Origin: Opitutaceae bacterium
GTDB taxonomy: Bacteria; Verrucomicrobiota; Verrucomicrobiia; Opitutales; Opitutaceae
NCBI GenBank assembly: GCA_023269585.1
Contig: JAHFTC010000004.1
Span: 1 to 64,000 of the forward strand
Direction of reading: 5' to 3'
Length of the DNA: 64,000 nt
In this document: positions 40,208 through 50,656 of the stretch, piece after piece
Numbering within the stretch: the first letter of the stretch is position 1
Layout of the letters: each line of letters starts with the position of its first letter
Notes under the pieces: generated by a model
Told to the model about the DNA's origin: nothing
The model's input: only the letters and a program-made list of their open reading frames with translations
Database searches by the model: none
Position numbers and translations under genes: made by a program

Positions 40208-40975
40208 TCAGTTCCGGCGACGGAACTTCAGCGCGACGAGCACCAGCAGGGCCGCACCGGCCACAGCGCCGGTCGTGCCCGCCTCGGGGACTGCGCCGCC
40301 GGTGGAAGCGAGCACCCGGTAGGCGGCGTCGTAGGCCCCGGGGCTCGTGATGGTGGCACCGAACCCGGCAGAGGGATTGATCATCATGGCATTCACACCA
40401 CCCGGAAGGCCCCATGGCGCGGAGTTCACGAGCGCAACGCCGACCTGGCCGCCGGGCGAGTAGTCGAGCAAGGAGCTGACCCCGAGGAAATACGTGCCGG
40501 ATCCGCCCACGGCGATGTTGACGGGGAGCGAGACCAGCCCCTGGAGCGACTGGCCCGCGAACGGCGTGGTCAAGGTCGTGTCGCCAGCGGAGACATACAC
40601 GCTGGCGACGTCGCCGGTGAGGTTCGCCTGGCCGGCGGCGAGCGAGCTGTAGAGATTCACCTGGTAACCTCGGATGTTGCCGAAGGATGAGAAACCGTTC
40701 CATCCCAGCAGCACCGCATCGATGCGGGTGATGGAAACCGCGCTGCTGACGCTGAAGTCGTCCACCACAGCGGAGTTGTAGGCCGAATTCGCCGGTTCGA
40801 AGATCTGCGACGCGTAGGCATTGGTGCCGAGGAAGGCGGTGCCGTCGCCGATCTGATCCATCAGGACGAGTTGAGCGTGGGCAGAGGCCGCGAGGCCGAG
40901 GGACAGGCCCGTGATTTGCAGGAGGCGTGACAACGAGGAACCCGTGGTTCCGCGGAGGATTGGGGCGGTTTTCAT
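40208..40975 (-). CDS. PEP-CTERM-type exported protein
   Basis: 255 residues. A signal peptide ends in AASAHA. A beta-rich mature part follows (for example VSITRIDAVLLGWNGFSSFG, FLGVSSLL). The C-terminal sorting signal is VPEAGTTGAVAGAALLVLVALKFRRRN-like: a VPEA motif, a transmembrane helix and a basic tail, as in PEP-CTERM/exosortase substrates (a VPEA variant of the VPEP motif). The function of the body is unknown. It is likely anchored or secreted by an exosortase located elsewhere in the genome. Confidence 0.85.
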   Translation of the reverse strand: MKTAPILRGTTGSSLSRLLQITGLSLGLAASAHAQLVLMDQIGDGTAFLGTNAYASQIFEPANSAYNSAVVDDFSVSSAVSITRIDAVLLGWNGFSSFGNIRGYQVNLYSSLAAGQANLTGDVASVYVSAGDTTLTTPFAGQSLQGLVSLPVNIAVGGSGTYFLGVSSLLDYSPGGQVGVALVNSAPWGLPGGVNAMMINPSAGFGATITSPGAYDAAYRVLASTGGAVPEAGTTGAVAGAALLVLVALKFRRRN

Positions 40976-41246
40976 AGGAGAGGTGAGGCCCGCGGCGAAC
41001 GAGAGGGGAGTCGTTCACCGCTGGCCGCAGCTTGTGTTGGGGTTGCAGGTCTTTTCTCGGAGCAACGCAGTCGGCCGGCAACCGCGATATCTCCTGCGGG
41101 CGTCCTGGGTTTGTACTCGGCGTTGAGCTGGTTGCCCGCGGTGTTGCATCCCGGCTGCGCCGGGAATGAAGCGCTCGCCCTTGCGTCGGCTGGCGTCGGG
41201 ACTTCAGTGCGGCCCCCGCTCGCGAACCAGCACTCCACTGCCGCCC

Positions 41247-43430
41247 ATGGACTCTCTCCCCGGTGAAACTCCTCCCGCCCATCCTGCCAATCACTTGGAG
41301 GGGCAGCAGTCGCCGTATCTGCTCCAGCACCTGCACAACCCGGTGGACTGGTACCCGTGGGGCGACGAGGCGTTCGCGAAGGCGCGGGCCGAGAACAAGC
41401 TCCTCTTCCTCTCGGTGGGCTACTCGACCTGCCATTGGTGTCACGTGATGGAGCGCGAGTGTTTCGAGGACGAGGAAGTCGCAGCGCTGCTCAACGCGGC
41501 CTTCGTCTGCGTGAAAGTCGACCGCGAGGAACGGCCCGAGGTCGATCGGCTCTACATGAGCTTTCTGCAAGCGAGCACGGGCGGCGGCGGCTGGCCGATG
41601 TCGGTGTGGCTCACTCCGGAATTGAAACCGTTTTTTGCGGGCACGTATTTCCCGCCCGAGGACCGCTGGGGCCGGCCGGGCTTGAAGAGTGTGGCCGCGC
41701 GAATCGTCGCGGTGTGGGAGAGTGAACCGGAGCGCATCCGGGCGCATGCCGATCAGGTGCTAACCACCCTCGCGGAGACGGGGCCGGCCGCGGCGGCGGA
41801 CACGACCCTCCAGACCGGGACGTGGCGCGACGCCGCGGTGCGCGGGCTCGAGGGCGCCTACGACCGCGAGAACGGCGGCTTCGGCGGTGCGCCGAAATTC
41901 CCCAACGTGGGCTTCCTCGCGCTGTTGTTCGACTACCAGGCACAGGGGAACGATCCCGGACTGCGCCGCACGGCGCGCGAGATGGCGCTCGGCACGTTGC
42001 GCAAGATCGTCGACAGCTCGCTGCGCGACCACATCGGCGGCGGTTTCCATCGGTACGCCGTGGACCCCCATTGGCGGCTGCCGCACTTCGAGAAGATGCT
42101 CAACGACCAGGCGCTGCTCACCGAGGCCTGCGTCGAGGCGTGGCTCATCTCCGGCGAGCCGGTCTTCCGGAGGGCGGCGGAGGAGTGTCTAAACTACTTG
42201 GACACTCAGATGCGCGACTCGGGCGGGGCGTTCCGGTCCGCCGAGGATGCCGACAGCCCGGTTGGGTCGGCTGGCGGTCCCCGCCACGAGGGCGTGTTCT
42301 ATGTGTGGACCGAGGAAGAAGTGCGCGCAGCGCTTGGCGGGAAGTCCGCAGCAGTCTTTGCCCACGCCTACGGCCTCCGGCCGGAGGGCAATCTCGACGG
42401 CGATCCGACCGGCGAGTTTGCGGGGCGGAACCTGCCTTACCGTGCGCACGCGGCGGTCGAGACGGCACGGGCGCTCGGCCTCGAGCTCGCGGAAGTGCAG
42501 GCGATCCTCGATGCCGCGCTCGTGCGTCTGCGCGAGGTCCGGGCGCAGCGGCCGCCGCCGGATTGCGACGACAAGATCCTCTGCGCGTGGAACGGGCTGG
42601 CGCTCTCGGCCTTCGCGCGGGCGGCGTTTCATTTCGGCGACCGACGGTGGTACGAGGTGGCGGTGCGCCAGGCGGAGTTTCTCCGGGCCAACCTCCACGA
42701 CGAGCAGACCGGCCGGCTGTTCCGGACGTGGCGCGGCGGACGGAAGGGACCGGAAGGATACGCGGAGGACTACAGCTGCCTGATCCGGGGGCTGCTCGAC
42801 CTTTTCGAGTGCTGTCAGGAAAGCCGCTGGCTCGAATGGGCCGAGGCGTTGCAGTCCAAGCAGGATGAGTTGTTCCGCGACGAGGCGGGCGGGTATTTCG
42901 CCAGCGTGGCCGGCGACCCGCACGTGCTGGTTCGGATGAAGAGCGCCCACGACGGGGCGGAGCCCGCGGCGAGCTCGGTCGCGGTGCAGAGCAAGGCGCG
43001 GCTTGCGGGGCTGCTGCACCGTAACGAGTGGCTGGCGTCGGCACGCGGCGATGCCTTGGCGTTTGCCGGCACGCTGCAGGAATCGCCGTTGGCGCTGCCG
43101 CAGATGCTCACGTCGCTTGCGTGGCTCGAGCGGGCACCGAGGCAGGTGATCATCGTCGGCCAGCCGGGCGAGCCGACGACCGAGACGCTGGTGGCGGAGT
43201 TGCGGCAGCGGCAACGGGCCTGCCTGAGTCTGATCGTGCTGCACGACGGCAACCGGGCGTTTTTCGAACGGCGCGACGCGTTCTTCAGGAACCTGCCTGC
43301 CCGGATCATCGGGCAGCCGAAGGCGTTCCTGTGCGAGAACTTCACCTGCCAACTGCCGGTGGGCAGCGTGCCCGAGTTCGCGGCGCTGTTGGATGCGTCA
43401 TCGGTTTTTGGTGGCGGTCGAGCGGGCTGA
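41247..43430 (+). CDS. YyaL-type DUF255 protein (thioredoxin domain plus six-hairpin domain)
   Basis: 727 residues. The N-terminal thioredoxin-like domain (about 15-180) has the family hallmarks [16 protein letters not shown] and [16 protein letters not shown] with a CxxC. A six-hairpin glycosidase-like domain (about 190-600) contains [25 protein letters not shown] and [13 protein letters not shown]. The length is that of the Spermatogenesis-associated 20/YyaL family. The enzyme activity of the family is not established. The Met at 41247 gives [17 protein letters not shown]; an earlier Met at 41166 adds poor sequence. It is convergent with the next gene. Confidence 0.93.
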   Translation: MDSLPGETPPAHPANHLEGQQSPYLLQHLHNPVDWYPWGDEAFAKARAENKLLFLSVGYSTCHWCHVMERECFEDEEVAALLNAAFVCVKVDREERPEVDRLYMSFLQASTGGGGWPMSVWLTPELKPFFAGTYFPPEDRWGRPGLKSVAARIVAVWESEPERIRAHADQVLTTLAETGPAAAADTTLQTGTWRDAAVRGLEGAYDRENGGFGGAPKFPNVGFLALLFDYQAQGNDPGLRRTAREMALGTLRKIVDSSLRDHIGGGFHRYAVDPHWRLPHFEKMLNDQALLTEACVEAWLISGEPVFRRAAEECLNYLDTQMRDSGGAFRSAEDADSPVGSAGGPRHEGVFYVWTEEEVRAALGGKSAAVFAHAYGLRPEGNLDGDPTGEFAGRNLPYRAHAAVETARALGLELAEVQAILDAALVRLREVRAQRPPPDCDDKILCAWNGLALSAFARAAFHFGDRRWYEVAVRQAEFLRANLHDEQTGRLFRTWRGGRKGPEGYAEDYSCLIRGLLDLFECCQESRWLEWAEALQSKQDELFRDEAGGYFASVAGDPHVLVRMKSAHDGAEPAASSVAVQSKARLAGLLHRNEWLASARGDALAFAGTLQESPLALPQMLTSLAWLERAPRQVIIVGQPGEPTTETLVAELRQRQRACLSLIVLHDGNRAFFERRDAFFRNLPARIIGQPKAFLCENFTCQLPVGSVPEFAALLDASSVFGGGRAG

Positions 43431-43509
43431 TCGGCGACGCGACGGTCGGCCGCCGCACCGATGGCTTGCGAGTTGCCGGACGCCCCACCCAGGGCGGGCT
43501 CGGCGGGGC

Positions 43510-44691
43510 TTACGGCTTGGTCTTGGCGGGTTGGACGAACTTCGCCATCCAACGGCCGAGCTGGCCGGAGGCCTCAAGCTTGCGGCGGAGTTCCTCCACG
43601 TCGACGGCTCTGGTTGTGGCGGAGGGCAGCGCGTCCTCGAGCGGCAGACCGGATTCGCGGGCGAGCCATTCGCCGAGCGCGCGGGGCAGGCTGGGATCGC
43701 GGATGACGTGGGCGATGTGCGTGGGCCGACGCTTGTTCGGCTGGGTGGCGGTGTCGTCGAGGAGGTCGAGGCTGTACCAGTCGTCGTTGTCGCTGTCGGA
43801 GGATGCGGCGAGGCGCAGACGGTTGCCCTCGCAGAGGGTGCGGACGTGGCCGCGGCAGCGCCAGTCGCGGCGCAGGCGGCCGCGGGCCCAGCGCCATTCA
43901 TAACGACCGAACAGCAGGCGCCACGCGCCCCAACCGAGAAGCGCAGCAAGTGCGGTGCAGACAACCGCCGCGATCGGCTGATGGGTACCGGCGCTCCACA
44001 ACGCCGTGAGCGCGAGTGCCGCGGCGGCGAGCGCGACGAGCAGGCCGTTGCGCCGGCGGCGCGCGGGCGACTGGACCAACACCGTGCCGCCCTCCGGGAC
44101 GGCGATCTGCTCCCAGCCCTGCGGCAACGAGGCGGCGGTGAGCGTCTGAAGGTTGAGCTCGCGGCGCAGTTCGGTCTCGAGCGCGTCGAGGTCGGCCGCG
44201 GGCAAGAAGGCGGTGAGCGGAATCGGACCGCGGAGGGTGTCGGCGATCAGGCTGGGATGGAGACTGCGGCTCCGCAGGCGGTGGATTCCGCGGATCTGGT
44301 CGCGCGGAATCTCCCGGGTGCGCCGTAGCGGCGCAGCGCGCTGTTCGACGCGCAGCAGGTCGCCGCGGACCATGATCCGGTCCTCGCCCCAGAGCGTGCG
44401 GAGGAACGTCCAGAGGGCCGTGATGCCGCCGTACGTCCAAAACGTGAGCCAGAGCAGGAGGAAGCCGCCGACGGGCAGGCGCGCGGCGTCGGAGATGTTG
44501 GGGAAATCCGGATGCGGGGGCGTGCCGGTGAGCCAGGTCCAACCCGCGCCCAGCAGAATGGCCAAAACGACCGTCTCGCCGACGGCCCAGCCGCAGAGCC
44601 AGAAACCGAGAAACGCGGCGGCGAAGAAGCGGCCGAAGCCGCTCGGACGGAGACGAACCTCCCAGCCGTCGAAGGTGCGTAGGGTTTGCAT
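43510..44691 (-). CDS. Membrane protein with PH-like regions, function unknown
   Basis: 393 residues. There are four or so hydrophobic helices: two near residues 25-60, one near 85-105 and two near 235-280. Between them lies a soluble block (EDRIMVRGDLLRVEQRAAPLRRTREIPRDQIRGI) whose pattern resembles bacterial PH-domain membrane proteins. The C-terminal about 110 residues are soluble and charged. I do not recognise a named family; the PH resemblance is inference. The start at 44691 (MQTLRTFDGWEV) is the first sensible Met. It lies immediately downstream of ubiE in the same orientation. Confidence 0.7.
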   Translation of the reverse strand: MQTLRTFDGWEVRLRPSGFGRFFAAAFLGFWLCGWAVGETVVLAILLGAGWTWLTGTPPHPDFPNISDAARLPVGGFLLLWLTFWTYGGITALWTFLRTLWGEDRIMVRGDLLRVEQRAAPLRRTREIPRDQIRGIHRLRSRSLHPSLIADTLRGPIPLTAFLPAADLDALETELRRELNLQTLTAASLPQGWEQIAVPEGGTVLVQSPARRRRNGLLVALAAAALALTALWSAGTHQPIAAVVCTALAALLGWGAWRLLFGRYEWRWARGRLRRDWRCRGHVRTLCEGNRLRLAASSDSDNDDWYSLDLLDDTATQPNKRRPTHIAHVIRDPSLPRALGEWLARESGLPLEDALPSATTRAVDVEELRRKLEASGQLGRWMAKFVQPAKTKP

Positions 44692-44768
44692 GGCGGTGTG
44701 CCGGTGACGGACGAGCGGATGCTGGGGGGCGCTCGCGCGGGAGGCGAGGCTGGAGCGGCGACGACGCG

Positions 44769-45464
44769 TTACTTCCGTGCCACGTGGAGGGCGACGATGC
44801 CGAAGGTCATCGGGCGCGCCTGCACGGCGGCGAAACCGGCGCGAAGAATCTCGGCCGACATCTCCGGGCGGGCGGGGAACTGCGCGATCGAGCCGCCGAG
44901 GTATTCGTAGGCGCCCTTGTCGCCCGTGAGGGCGGAGGCGAACCACGGCAGGATGCAGCGCAGGTAGAAATAGTAGAGCGGCGCGAACCAACGGTACGGC
45001 TGCGAGAACTCGAGGACGAAGAGCGAGCCGCCGGGCCGGAGCACGCGGCGCATTTCACCTAACGCCTTGTGGCGGTCAGCGACGTTGCGCAGGCCGAAGG
45101 AGATTGTGAGCACGTCGAACGCGGCGTCGGGCAGCGGCAAGGCCATGGCGTCGCCTTGGCGGAATTCGATCTTCGCGTAACGGGGCGAGCGCGCCTTTTT
45201 CGCCACCGCTTCGTCGAGCATGGGCTGGCAGAAATCCATGCCGGTGATCCGCACGGCCTCGGGCAAGCCGCGGGCGAGCGCGAAGGCGACATCGCCGCTC
45301 CCGGTGGCGAGATCGAGCACAGCCTGCGGCTGGCAACGCGCCACGGCGCGGCGTAGGCGCCAACGCCACCACACGTCGGTGCCGCCGCTCAGGAGGCGGT
45401 TGGCGAGATCGTAACGGCGGGCGATGCGGCCGAACATCGACTGGACTGCGGCGGGATCGGGCAC
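44769..45464 (-). CDS. ubiE: Ubiquinone/menaquinone biosynthesis C-methyltransferase
   Basis: 231 residues. A SAM-dependent methyltransferase that methylates demethylmenaquinone or a ubiquinone intermediate. The N-terminal signature VQSMFGRIARRYDLANRLLSGG and motif I VLDLATGSGDVAFALA are present, then ISFGLRNVADRHKALGEMRRVLRPGG and a long C-terminal region with YLGGSIAQFP. The start is most likely a GTG at 45464 (VPDPAAVQS); no suitable ATG precedes the signature. It is either menG or ubiE; the quinone used by the cell is not shown here. The cbb3 oxidase implies a quinone-linked chain. Confidence 0.9.
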   Translation of the reverse strand: MPDPAAVQSMFGRIARRYDLANRLLSGGTDVWWRWRLRRAVARCQPQAVLDLATGSGDVAFALARGLPEAVRITGMDFCQPMLDEAVAKKARSPRYAKIEFRQGDAMALPLPDAAFDVLTISFGLRNVADRHKALGEMRRVLRPGGSLFVLEFSQPYRWFAPLYYFYLRCILPWFASALTGDKGAYEYLGGSIAQFPARPEMSAEILRAGFAAVQARPMTFGIVALHVARK

Positions 45465-45480
45465 GGGTGATTTTCGATTG

Positions 45481-45640
45481 TGGATTGCCGATTTGCGATT
45501 GGGCGGACGGCGGGAAATTGCGGAATGCGGAATGCGGATAGCGGAATGCGGATTGCGGAGTGCGGAGTGGGCGGACGGTGGGAAACTGCGGAAGGGGGAT
45601 AGCGGAATGCGGATTGCGGATTGCGGAGTGCGGATTGGCG
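45481..45640. repeat. Degenerate GCGGAWT heptamer tandem repeat with a dispersed 22-base motif
   Basis: Bases 45481-45502 are identical, in inverted orientation, to 53222-53243 beside the four-helix-bundle gene. From 45501 two units of about 68 bases follow (starting 45501 and 45569, both beginning GGGCGGACGG). Each is built mainly from GCGGAAT and GCGGATT heptamers. Similar short heptamer runs occur at 14101-14117. The pattern resembles the short heptanucleotide repeat families known from cyanobacteria and other bacteria. Confidence 0.65.
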
Positions 45641-45677
45641 TGGGCAGAGCAGACGCAAACCGTCGAGGGAAGGGCGA

Positions 45678-45786
45678 GCGCGGAATTGAGAGCGGTGAGG
45701 GACTGTGGCGTGAGGTTCCATCGCTGGAATCTTCAGCGGTGCTTCGCTGCGCGGAATTGAGAGCGGTGAGGAACTGTGGCGTGAGG
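45678..45786. repeat. 38-base direct repeat, two copies
   Basis: The segment beginning GCGCGGAATTGAGAGCGG occurs at 45678-45715 and at 45749-45786 with one mismatch, 71 bases apart. The function is unknown; it is part of the repeat-rich gap. Confidence 0.7.
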
Positions 45787-45901
45787 GGCGCTCGGTGGAG
45801 CGTTGACCGCCGTGGCGTGGTCCTTCCCTGGGCGTCGGCGAAGTGCGCATCGTCGCGTTTGCGTCTGTGGGGCATCGGCCCGCGCGACGGGGCTCCCTCA
45901 A

Positions 45902-45926
45902 TCATGTCAACCAATAGTTGACATGA
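45902..45926. repeat. Perfect inverted repeat TCATGTCAAC-5-GTTGACATGA
   Basis: Ten-base arms with a 5-base spacer (CAATA). The form suits a dimeric regulator operator or a small hairpin. It lies about 440 bases upstream of the ubiE start and is not followed by a T run. Confidence 0.6.
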
Positions 45927-46004
45927 CGTTGCGCGTTCCGGGCGAAAGGGAAAGAGGGGCCCTGAGTGGCGATTCCGGTTGCTCCGGCCGGCGAACGAAC
46001 GGCA

Positions 46005-46048
46005 AAGACGCAAAACCGTGTCGCGATCGCGACACGGTTTTGCGTCTT
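46005..46048. repeat. 44-base perfect palindrome without spacer
   Basis: Two 22-base arms meet at TCGCGA|TCGCGA with no mismatch; the outermost bases are AAGACGCAAAACC and its complement. It contains GCGATCGC at the centre. It could form a 22-bp hairpin or cruciform. It lies about 185 bases downstream of the ClpX-like gene stop and has no T run, so it is not a classic terminator. Confidence 0.85.
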
Positions 46049-46232
46049 CGGTGCCCGGTGATGGTGACGCCAGGCCGCAGATCAGCCGTGTCGACACCGC
46101 GGATGGTCGCTCGTCGAGGGACGAAAACCGGGCCGTCGCTCGCGTGATCCGGGCCGCTCGGCGGCGCGGGTTCCGCCTCGGTAGTCTGGTACGCGCCGCT
46201 CGTCCGCGTGTCGTTCGATGACTGAACACAGA

Positions 46233-47846
<1,614 letters not shown>

Positions 47847-47934
47847 GGCGGGAGAGTTTCGGCTTTCGGGTTGACGCAAAATGACGTCCAGCAATAGCTT
47901 AACGCACGTTTTTCACCGAAAGAATTTTCGCAAC

Positions 47935-47939
47935 AGGAG
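47935..47939 (+). promoter_or_regulatory. Shine-Dalgarno sequence of the HU gene
   Basis: AGGAG lies nine bases before the ATG at 47949. It is notable because most genes in this window have no visible ribosome binding site. Confidence 0.7.
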
Positions 47940-47948
47940 ATACGCACC

Positions 47949-48299
47949 ATGTCGAACAACCTCACCAAGCGCGAGATCGTTCTGGAAATCTATCAGAAGA
48001 CCGGCTTCCCGCAGAAGGAAGTGCAGCAGTCTGTCCAGATGGCCCTCGATATCATCCAGGACGCGCTCGCTTCGGGCCGTAATGTCGAGCTGCGCAACTT
48101 CGGCGTGCTCGAGGTCCAGGTGCGCAAGGCCCGCATCGGCCGCAATCCCAACAAGCCCGAGACGGAGGTCGTGATCCCGACCCGCGCCGTGGTGAAGTTC
48201 AAGTCGGGCAAGATTTTGAAGGCCAAGCTCAAGAAGCTCGAACTGAGCAAGGTGGACAAGCGCGGCATCGTGCCGCCGCCGTCCGCGCCGACCGTCTGA
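47949..48299 (+). CDS. HU/IHF family DNA-binding protein
   Basis: 116 residues. The histone-like fold is recognisable from MSNNLTKREIVLEIYQKTGFPQKEVQQSVQMALDIIQDALA through NVELRNFGVLEVQVRKARIGRNPNKPETEVVIPTRAVVKFKSGKILK. The DNA-intercalating arm has RNPNKPE in place of the usual RNPQTGE. A C-terminal Lys/Pro extension of about 20 residues is longer than in E. coli HU (90). It bends and compacts DNA. It has a strong Shine-Dalgarno, as expected for an abundant protein. Confidence 0.93.
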   Translation: MSNNLTKREIVLEIYQKTGFPQKEVQQSVQMALDIIQDALASGRNVELRNFGVLEVQVRKARIGRNPNKPETEVVIPTRAVVKFKSGKILKAKLKKLELSKVDKRGIVPPPSAPTV

Positions 48300-48324
48300 T
48301 CGTTGTCAGCCGCTCCGTTCCCAC

Positions 48325-49656
48325 ATGGCCCAGTTCCAGACCCTGCCGGGGTTTCGGGAGTTTTATCCCGAAGAAACCGCCCGGCGTAACTTCCTTTTTC
48401 GTCTTTGGCGGCAAGCCGCCATCGCCTCGAATTTTCTCGAGTACGACGGCCCCGTTTTGGAGCCGCTCGAGCTCTACAAGGCCAAGTCGGGCGAGGAGAT
48501 CGAGCAGCAGCTTTTCTGCTTCACCGACAAGGGAGGGCGCGACGTTTCGCTCCGCCCGGAGATGACTCCCACGCTCTGCCGCATGGTCGGTGAGCGCGCG
48601 GGCGCGATGCGGCGCCCGATCAAGTGGTTCAACATCGGCGAGCATTACCGCTACGAGCGCGCGCAGAAGGGCCGACTCCGCGCTTTCTTCCAGTTCAACG
48701 CCGATCTGCTCGGCGAAGCCGGCCCCGAGGCCGAGGTTGAACTCATCGCGTTGCTGATCGCGTGCGTTTCCGCCACCGGGCTGACCGAGCGGGATTTCTT
48801 CATCCGCCTCAGCGACCGCAACCTCTGGTTCTTCTACCTGCAGGCCGTCGGCTACACCGAGGCGCAGGTGCCCGATGTGCTCGGGACGATCGATCGCCTC
48901 GAGAAGCAGGGCGATGACGCCTTCAAGTTCTTCGAGGAGAAACACGGTCCGCTCGCCGCCGAGAAACGCGCCGAGATCGTGTCGTTCACCAAGATCAATT
49001 CGCTCGCCGCGCTCGAGGAACGCCTCGCGCCCGTGACCGCCGCCGGCGGTCCGGCGGCCGAGGCGCTGAATGCGCGCCTGACCGATTGGCGCACGTTGCT
49101 GGGCGGACTCGAGGCGATGGGCTACGGGGCGTTTATCCAAGTCGATCTCGGCGTGGTGCGCGGGCTCGCGTACTACACCGGATTCGTGTTCGAAGCCTTC
49201 GACCGCAGCGGGGAGTTCCGCGCGATCGCCGGCGGTGGACGCTACAACAATCTCGTCAAGAAGCTCGGTGGTCCCGATCTGCCCGCGGCTGGTTTCGCCA
49301 TCGGTGATGTCGTCATCAGTGAGATGCTGAAGTCGAAGAATCTGCTGCCGGAGATCGTGTCGGTGCCGGACATCTTCTGCATCATTGGCGGCCCGGCCGA
49401 GCGAAAGGCCGCGTTGGCCGACATCCGTGAACTGCGCGCCGCCGGCTTCCGGGTCGAGTACCCGCTCAAGGACACCGGTTTTGGCAAGCAGTTCAAGCAG
49501 GCCGACCAGCATAAGGCCCGCCTCGCGATCATCTACGGCGGCGACGAACTCGCCCGCGGTGCGGTGAAGATGAAGCTGCTCGCCGACGCCACCGAGCGTG
49601 AGATTCGCCGCGACCACCTGCTGCAGGCGGTGGGCGAGTTGCTCGGGAAGGCGTGA
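48325..49656 (+). CDS. hisS: Histidyl-tRNA synthetase
   Basis: 443 residues, a class II synthetase. Motif 2 region FNIGEHYRYERAQKGRLRAFFQFNADLLG, the histidine loop VVRGLAYYTGFVFEAF and motif 3 GGGRYNNLVKKLGG with AAGFAIGDVVI are present. The C-terminal about 95 residues are the anticodon-binding domain (IRELRAAGFRVEYPLKDTGFGKQFKQAD). Its full length and anticodon domain argue for HisS rather than the regulatory HisZ. It lies 25 bases after the HU gene. Confidence 0.93.
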   Translation: MAQFQTLPGFREFYPEETARRNFLFRLWRQAAIASNFLEYDGPVLEPLELYKAKSGEEIEQQLFCFTDKGGRDVSLRPEMTPTLCRMVGERAGAMRRPIKWFNIGEHYRYERAQKGRLRAFFQFNADLLGEAGPEAEVELIALLIACVSATGLTERDFFIRLSDRNLWFFYLQAVGYTEAQVPDVLGTIDRLEKQGDDAFKFFEEKHGPLAAEKRAEIVSFTKINSLAALEERLAPVTAAGGPAAEALNARLTDWRTLLGGLEAMGYGAFIQVDLGVVRGLAYYTGFVFEAFDRSGEFRAIAGGGRYNNLVKKLGGPDLPAAGFAIGDVVISEMLKSKNLLPEIVSVPDIFCIIGGPAERKAALADIRELRAAGFRVEYPLKDTGFGKQFKQADQHKARLAIIYGGDELARGAVKMKLLADATEREIRRDHLLQAVGELLGKA

Positions 49657-49732
49657 GCACCCCGCGGTAGTCGCTGCATAGGCCCTTCGATCCGTGGACG
49701 CCGCTGCACCCATCACGCCGAAGAAGCCCAGT

Positions 49733-50518
49733 ATGTTTCGGTCGGTGGCGCGCATCGCGCTTGTTCTCGCGGTGCTCTACGCGCTCGTCTGCTGGTGGGC
49801 GCGGTGGATTTCGACCTCGATGCTCTTTCCGGCGCCGCTGCCGACCTACGGCGAAAAGCTGCCCGGGTTGGTGATGCTCCCGGGGCCGGAGGGGCGGAAA
49901 TTCGCCGCGGTCTATCGCGCGAATCCACAGGCCAAACACCTGGTCCTCTATTTTCACGGCAATGGCGAGGACCTGGGCTCGGCGACCGAGCAGATCGAGG
50001 AGCGGGTGCGGCACGGTTTCGCTGTCCTCGCGGTGGATTATCCCGGGTATGGCCTGACCGGCGGCAAGCCGAGCGAAGCGGGCTTCTACGCCAGCGCCGA
50101 CGCCGCCTATCGCCACGCGACCGAGGTGCTCGGTTGGCCGAAGGAGCGCATCATCGTGAACGGCTTTTCCCTCGGCGGCGCCGGAGCGCTGTGGCTCGCG
50201 TCGCGCGAGAAGGTGGGCGGGCTGGTTTTGCAGAATGCGTTCATGAGCGCCTATCGCGTGATGACCGGAGCGCCGGTTGTGCTGGGCGATCGGATGCCGA
50301 ATCTACGCCGAATGCGGGCGGTGCGTTGCCCCGTGCTGGTGATCCACGGTTGCGAGGACGGGGTGATTGCGTGGGAGCACGGCCGCCGGCTGTTCGAGGC
50401 GGCACCTGAGCCGAAGCGCTCGTTCTGGGTGTCGAACGGCAACCACAACAACCTCCCGGAGGTCGCGGGAGAACGTTACTGGCGCGAGCTGGCTGATTTC
50501 GCCGCGACGCTGCCCTGA
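49733..50518 (+). CDS. Membrane-anchored alpha/beta hydrolase
   Basis: About 261 residues from the ATG at 49733, which begins with a transmembrane anchor (VARIALVLAVLYALVCWW). A GTG at 49694 would add 13 residues. The catalytic triad is Ser in NGFSLGGAG, Asp in VIHGCEDGVI and His in SNGNHNNLP. The oxyanion strand LVLYFHGNGEDLG fits the BEM46/YfhR-type serine hydrolases. The substrate is unknown. It follows hisS with the same orientation. Confidence 0.87.
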   Translation: MFRSVARIALVLAVLYALVCWWARWISTSMLFPAPLPTYGEKLPGLVMLPGPEGRKFAAVYRANPQAKHLVLYFHGNGEDLGSATEQIEERVRHGFAVLAVDYPGYGLTGGKPSEAGFYASADAAYRHATEVLGWPKERIIVNGFSLGGAGALWLASREKVGGLVLQNAFMSAYRVMTGAPVVLGDRMPNLRRMRAVRCPVLVIHGCEDGVIAWEHGRRLFEAAPEPKRSFWVSNGNHNNLPEVAGERYWRELADFAATLP

Positions 50519-50656
50519 GGGCGGCGTCGAGCTGATCCGCGGCGCGACCGCCGTTCGTCCATTGCCCTCGCCGGTCGTCACGGTGGGCGTCCATCGGCCC
50601 GTGGACCTTTGACACTCTGCCAGCGAACGGGCATGCACGACCCAACACACCGCGCC

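Larger units (their letters stand above)
45465..46232. other. 768-base non-coding region rich in repeats and palindromes
   Basis: This is the largest gene-free stretch in the window, between the 5' end of ubiE and the 3' end of the ClpX-like gene. Going left to right it holds a dispersed-repeat motif (45481-45502), two degenerate units of GCGGAAT/GCGGATT heptamers (45501-45640), a 38-base direct repeat in two copies (45678-45786), a hairpin (45902-45926) and a 44-base perfect palindrome (46005-46048). Open frames through it translate to low-complexity strings and no domain. The part 46050-46232 shows nothing identifiable. Confidence 0.6.

Noticed and set aside
45424..45921. Open frame through the ubiE upstream repeats, reading as a 165-residue protein
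   Set aside because: The translation is a string of repeats (AECGMRIAECGLRSAEW type) that mirrors the DNA heptamers; it has no domain and no ribosome binding site.
47871..47900. Sigma-70 promoter for the HU gene (TTGACG box)
   Set aside because: The -35-like box is good but no convincing -10 hexamer is found at the right spacing.
48325..49656. HisZ regulatory subunit instead of HisS
   Set aside because: The anticodon-binding domain and histidine-binding loop are both present, which HisZ lacks.
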